NCBI GenBank assembly: GCA_025351615.1 | Contig: JANXVP010000507.1 | Location: 1-15,101, forward strand | Origin: Ramlibacter sp. | GTDB taxonomy: Bacteria; Pseudomonadota; Gammaproteobacteria; Burkholderiales; Burkholderiaceae_C | Direction of reading: 5' to 3' | DNA length: 15,101 nt | Shown: positions 14,796 through 15,101 of the stretch, in pieces | How the letters are laid out: the number at the start of each line of letters is the position of its first letter | Position numbering within the stretch: position 1 is the first letter of the stretch | The notes under the pieces: generated by a model | Database searches by the model: none | What the model was told of the DNA's origin: nothing | The model's input: the letters and a program-made list of their open reading frames with translations, nothing else | Made by a program: the position numbers and the translations under genes

Positions 14796-15101
14796 TTAGT
14801 CGCAGTTCGCAGCCTTCACCTGCAACCGCCAGGCATGGAGCAAAGGTTCGGTGTAGCCGCTCGGCTGCTCCAGTCCCTTGAAGACCAGGTCCTGCGCCGC
14901 CTTGTAAGCGGCCGAGGTGCCGAAGTGCCCGGCCATGTTCTTGTAGAACGGATCGCCGGCATTCTGCTGGTCGACCACCGCCGCCATCCGCTCGAAGGTC
15001 GCCTTGACCTGGTCCGCGGTCACCACGCCGTGCAGCAACCAGTTGGCGATGTGCTGGCTTGAAATGCGCAGCGTGGCGCGGTCTTCCATCAGGCCGACGT
15101 T
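14796..15101 (-). CDS. glcB: Malate synthase G, C-terminal fragment (5' end outside window)
   Basis: The last 101 residues of malate synthase G are present; the frame is open to the window edge. The enzyme condenses glyoxylate with acetyl-CoA to make malate in the glyoxylate bypass and in glycolate use. The fragment begins [20 protein letters not shown]; the Asp in MEDRATLR corresponds to the proposed catalytic base of E. coli malate synthase G (Asp631). It continues with [20 protein letters not shown], and ends [23 protein letters not shown], the conserved C-terminal plug region. The distance from that Asp to the C-terminus agrees with the E. coli protein within two residues, so the 3' end is intact. 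It probably precedes DUF1631 in transcription order, but a 90-bp gap separates them. Confidence 0.97.
   Translation of the reverse strand, partial: NVGLMEDRATLRISSQHIANWLLHGVVTADQVKATFERMAAVVDQQNAGDPFYKNMAGHFGTSAAYKAAQDLVFKGLEQPSGYTEPLLHAWRLQVKAANCD

Noticed and set aside
1..15101. CRISPR arrays, tRNA or rRNA genes, insertion sequences, prophage or integrase genes
   Set aside because: No regularly spaced repeats, tRNA-like cloverleaf, rRNA sequence, transposase or integrase motif was seen on either strand.

Overview
The window is GC-rich chromosomal DNA with strong third-position GC bias. Its proteins (glutathione synthetase, the cysteine-rich CWC protein, the DUF1631 protein, and KdpA with a betaproteobacterial-type loop insertion) point to a betaproteobacterium of the order Burkholderiales, probably Comamonadaceae-like. 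This is inferred from remembered family sequences, not from a search. No rRNA, tRNA, CRISPR array, insertion sequence or phage gene was seen.

Left half, plus strand (1-8468): potassium uptake. The window opens inside the 3' end of kup, a constitutive K+ transporter. About 110 bp later comes a complete kdp locus: a 34-residue membrane peptide of unknown role, then kdpF, kdpA, kdpB and kdpC (high-affinity K+ pump), then kdpD and kdpE (sensor kinase and response regulator). All are on one strand with overlaps or gaps of at most about 20 bp, so they probably form one operon. The kup-kdp gap holds a T-rich element very like the E. coli KdpE operator and a leader hairpin that pairs with the first Shine-Dalgarno sequence.

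Middle (8469-9679): a 266-bp non-coding stretch rich in overlapping inverted repeats, then gshB (glutathione synthetase) on the plus strand, without gshA beside it in this window.

Right half, minus strand (9690-15101): gshB converges on a compact three-gene unit read leftward: a 72-aa eight-cysteine CWC protein, a DHA2-type 14-TM drug exporter and a YafJ-type class II glutamine amidotransferase, with a 4-nt overlap and a 4-nt gap. Upstream of it are three copies of an 8-mer and a possible leaderless promoter. Further right are a large DUF1631 protein and the 3' end of glcB (malate synthase G).

Most of the window is ordinary housekeeping and ion-homeostasis content. The points most worth a second look are the small peptide and leader structure in front of kdpF, the structured spacer before gshB, and the CWC-exporter-amidotransferase operon with its repeat-bearing upstream region. 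I did not find convincing evidence for a wholly new system.
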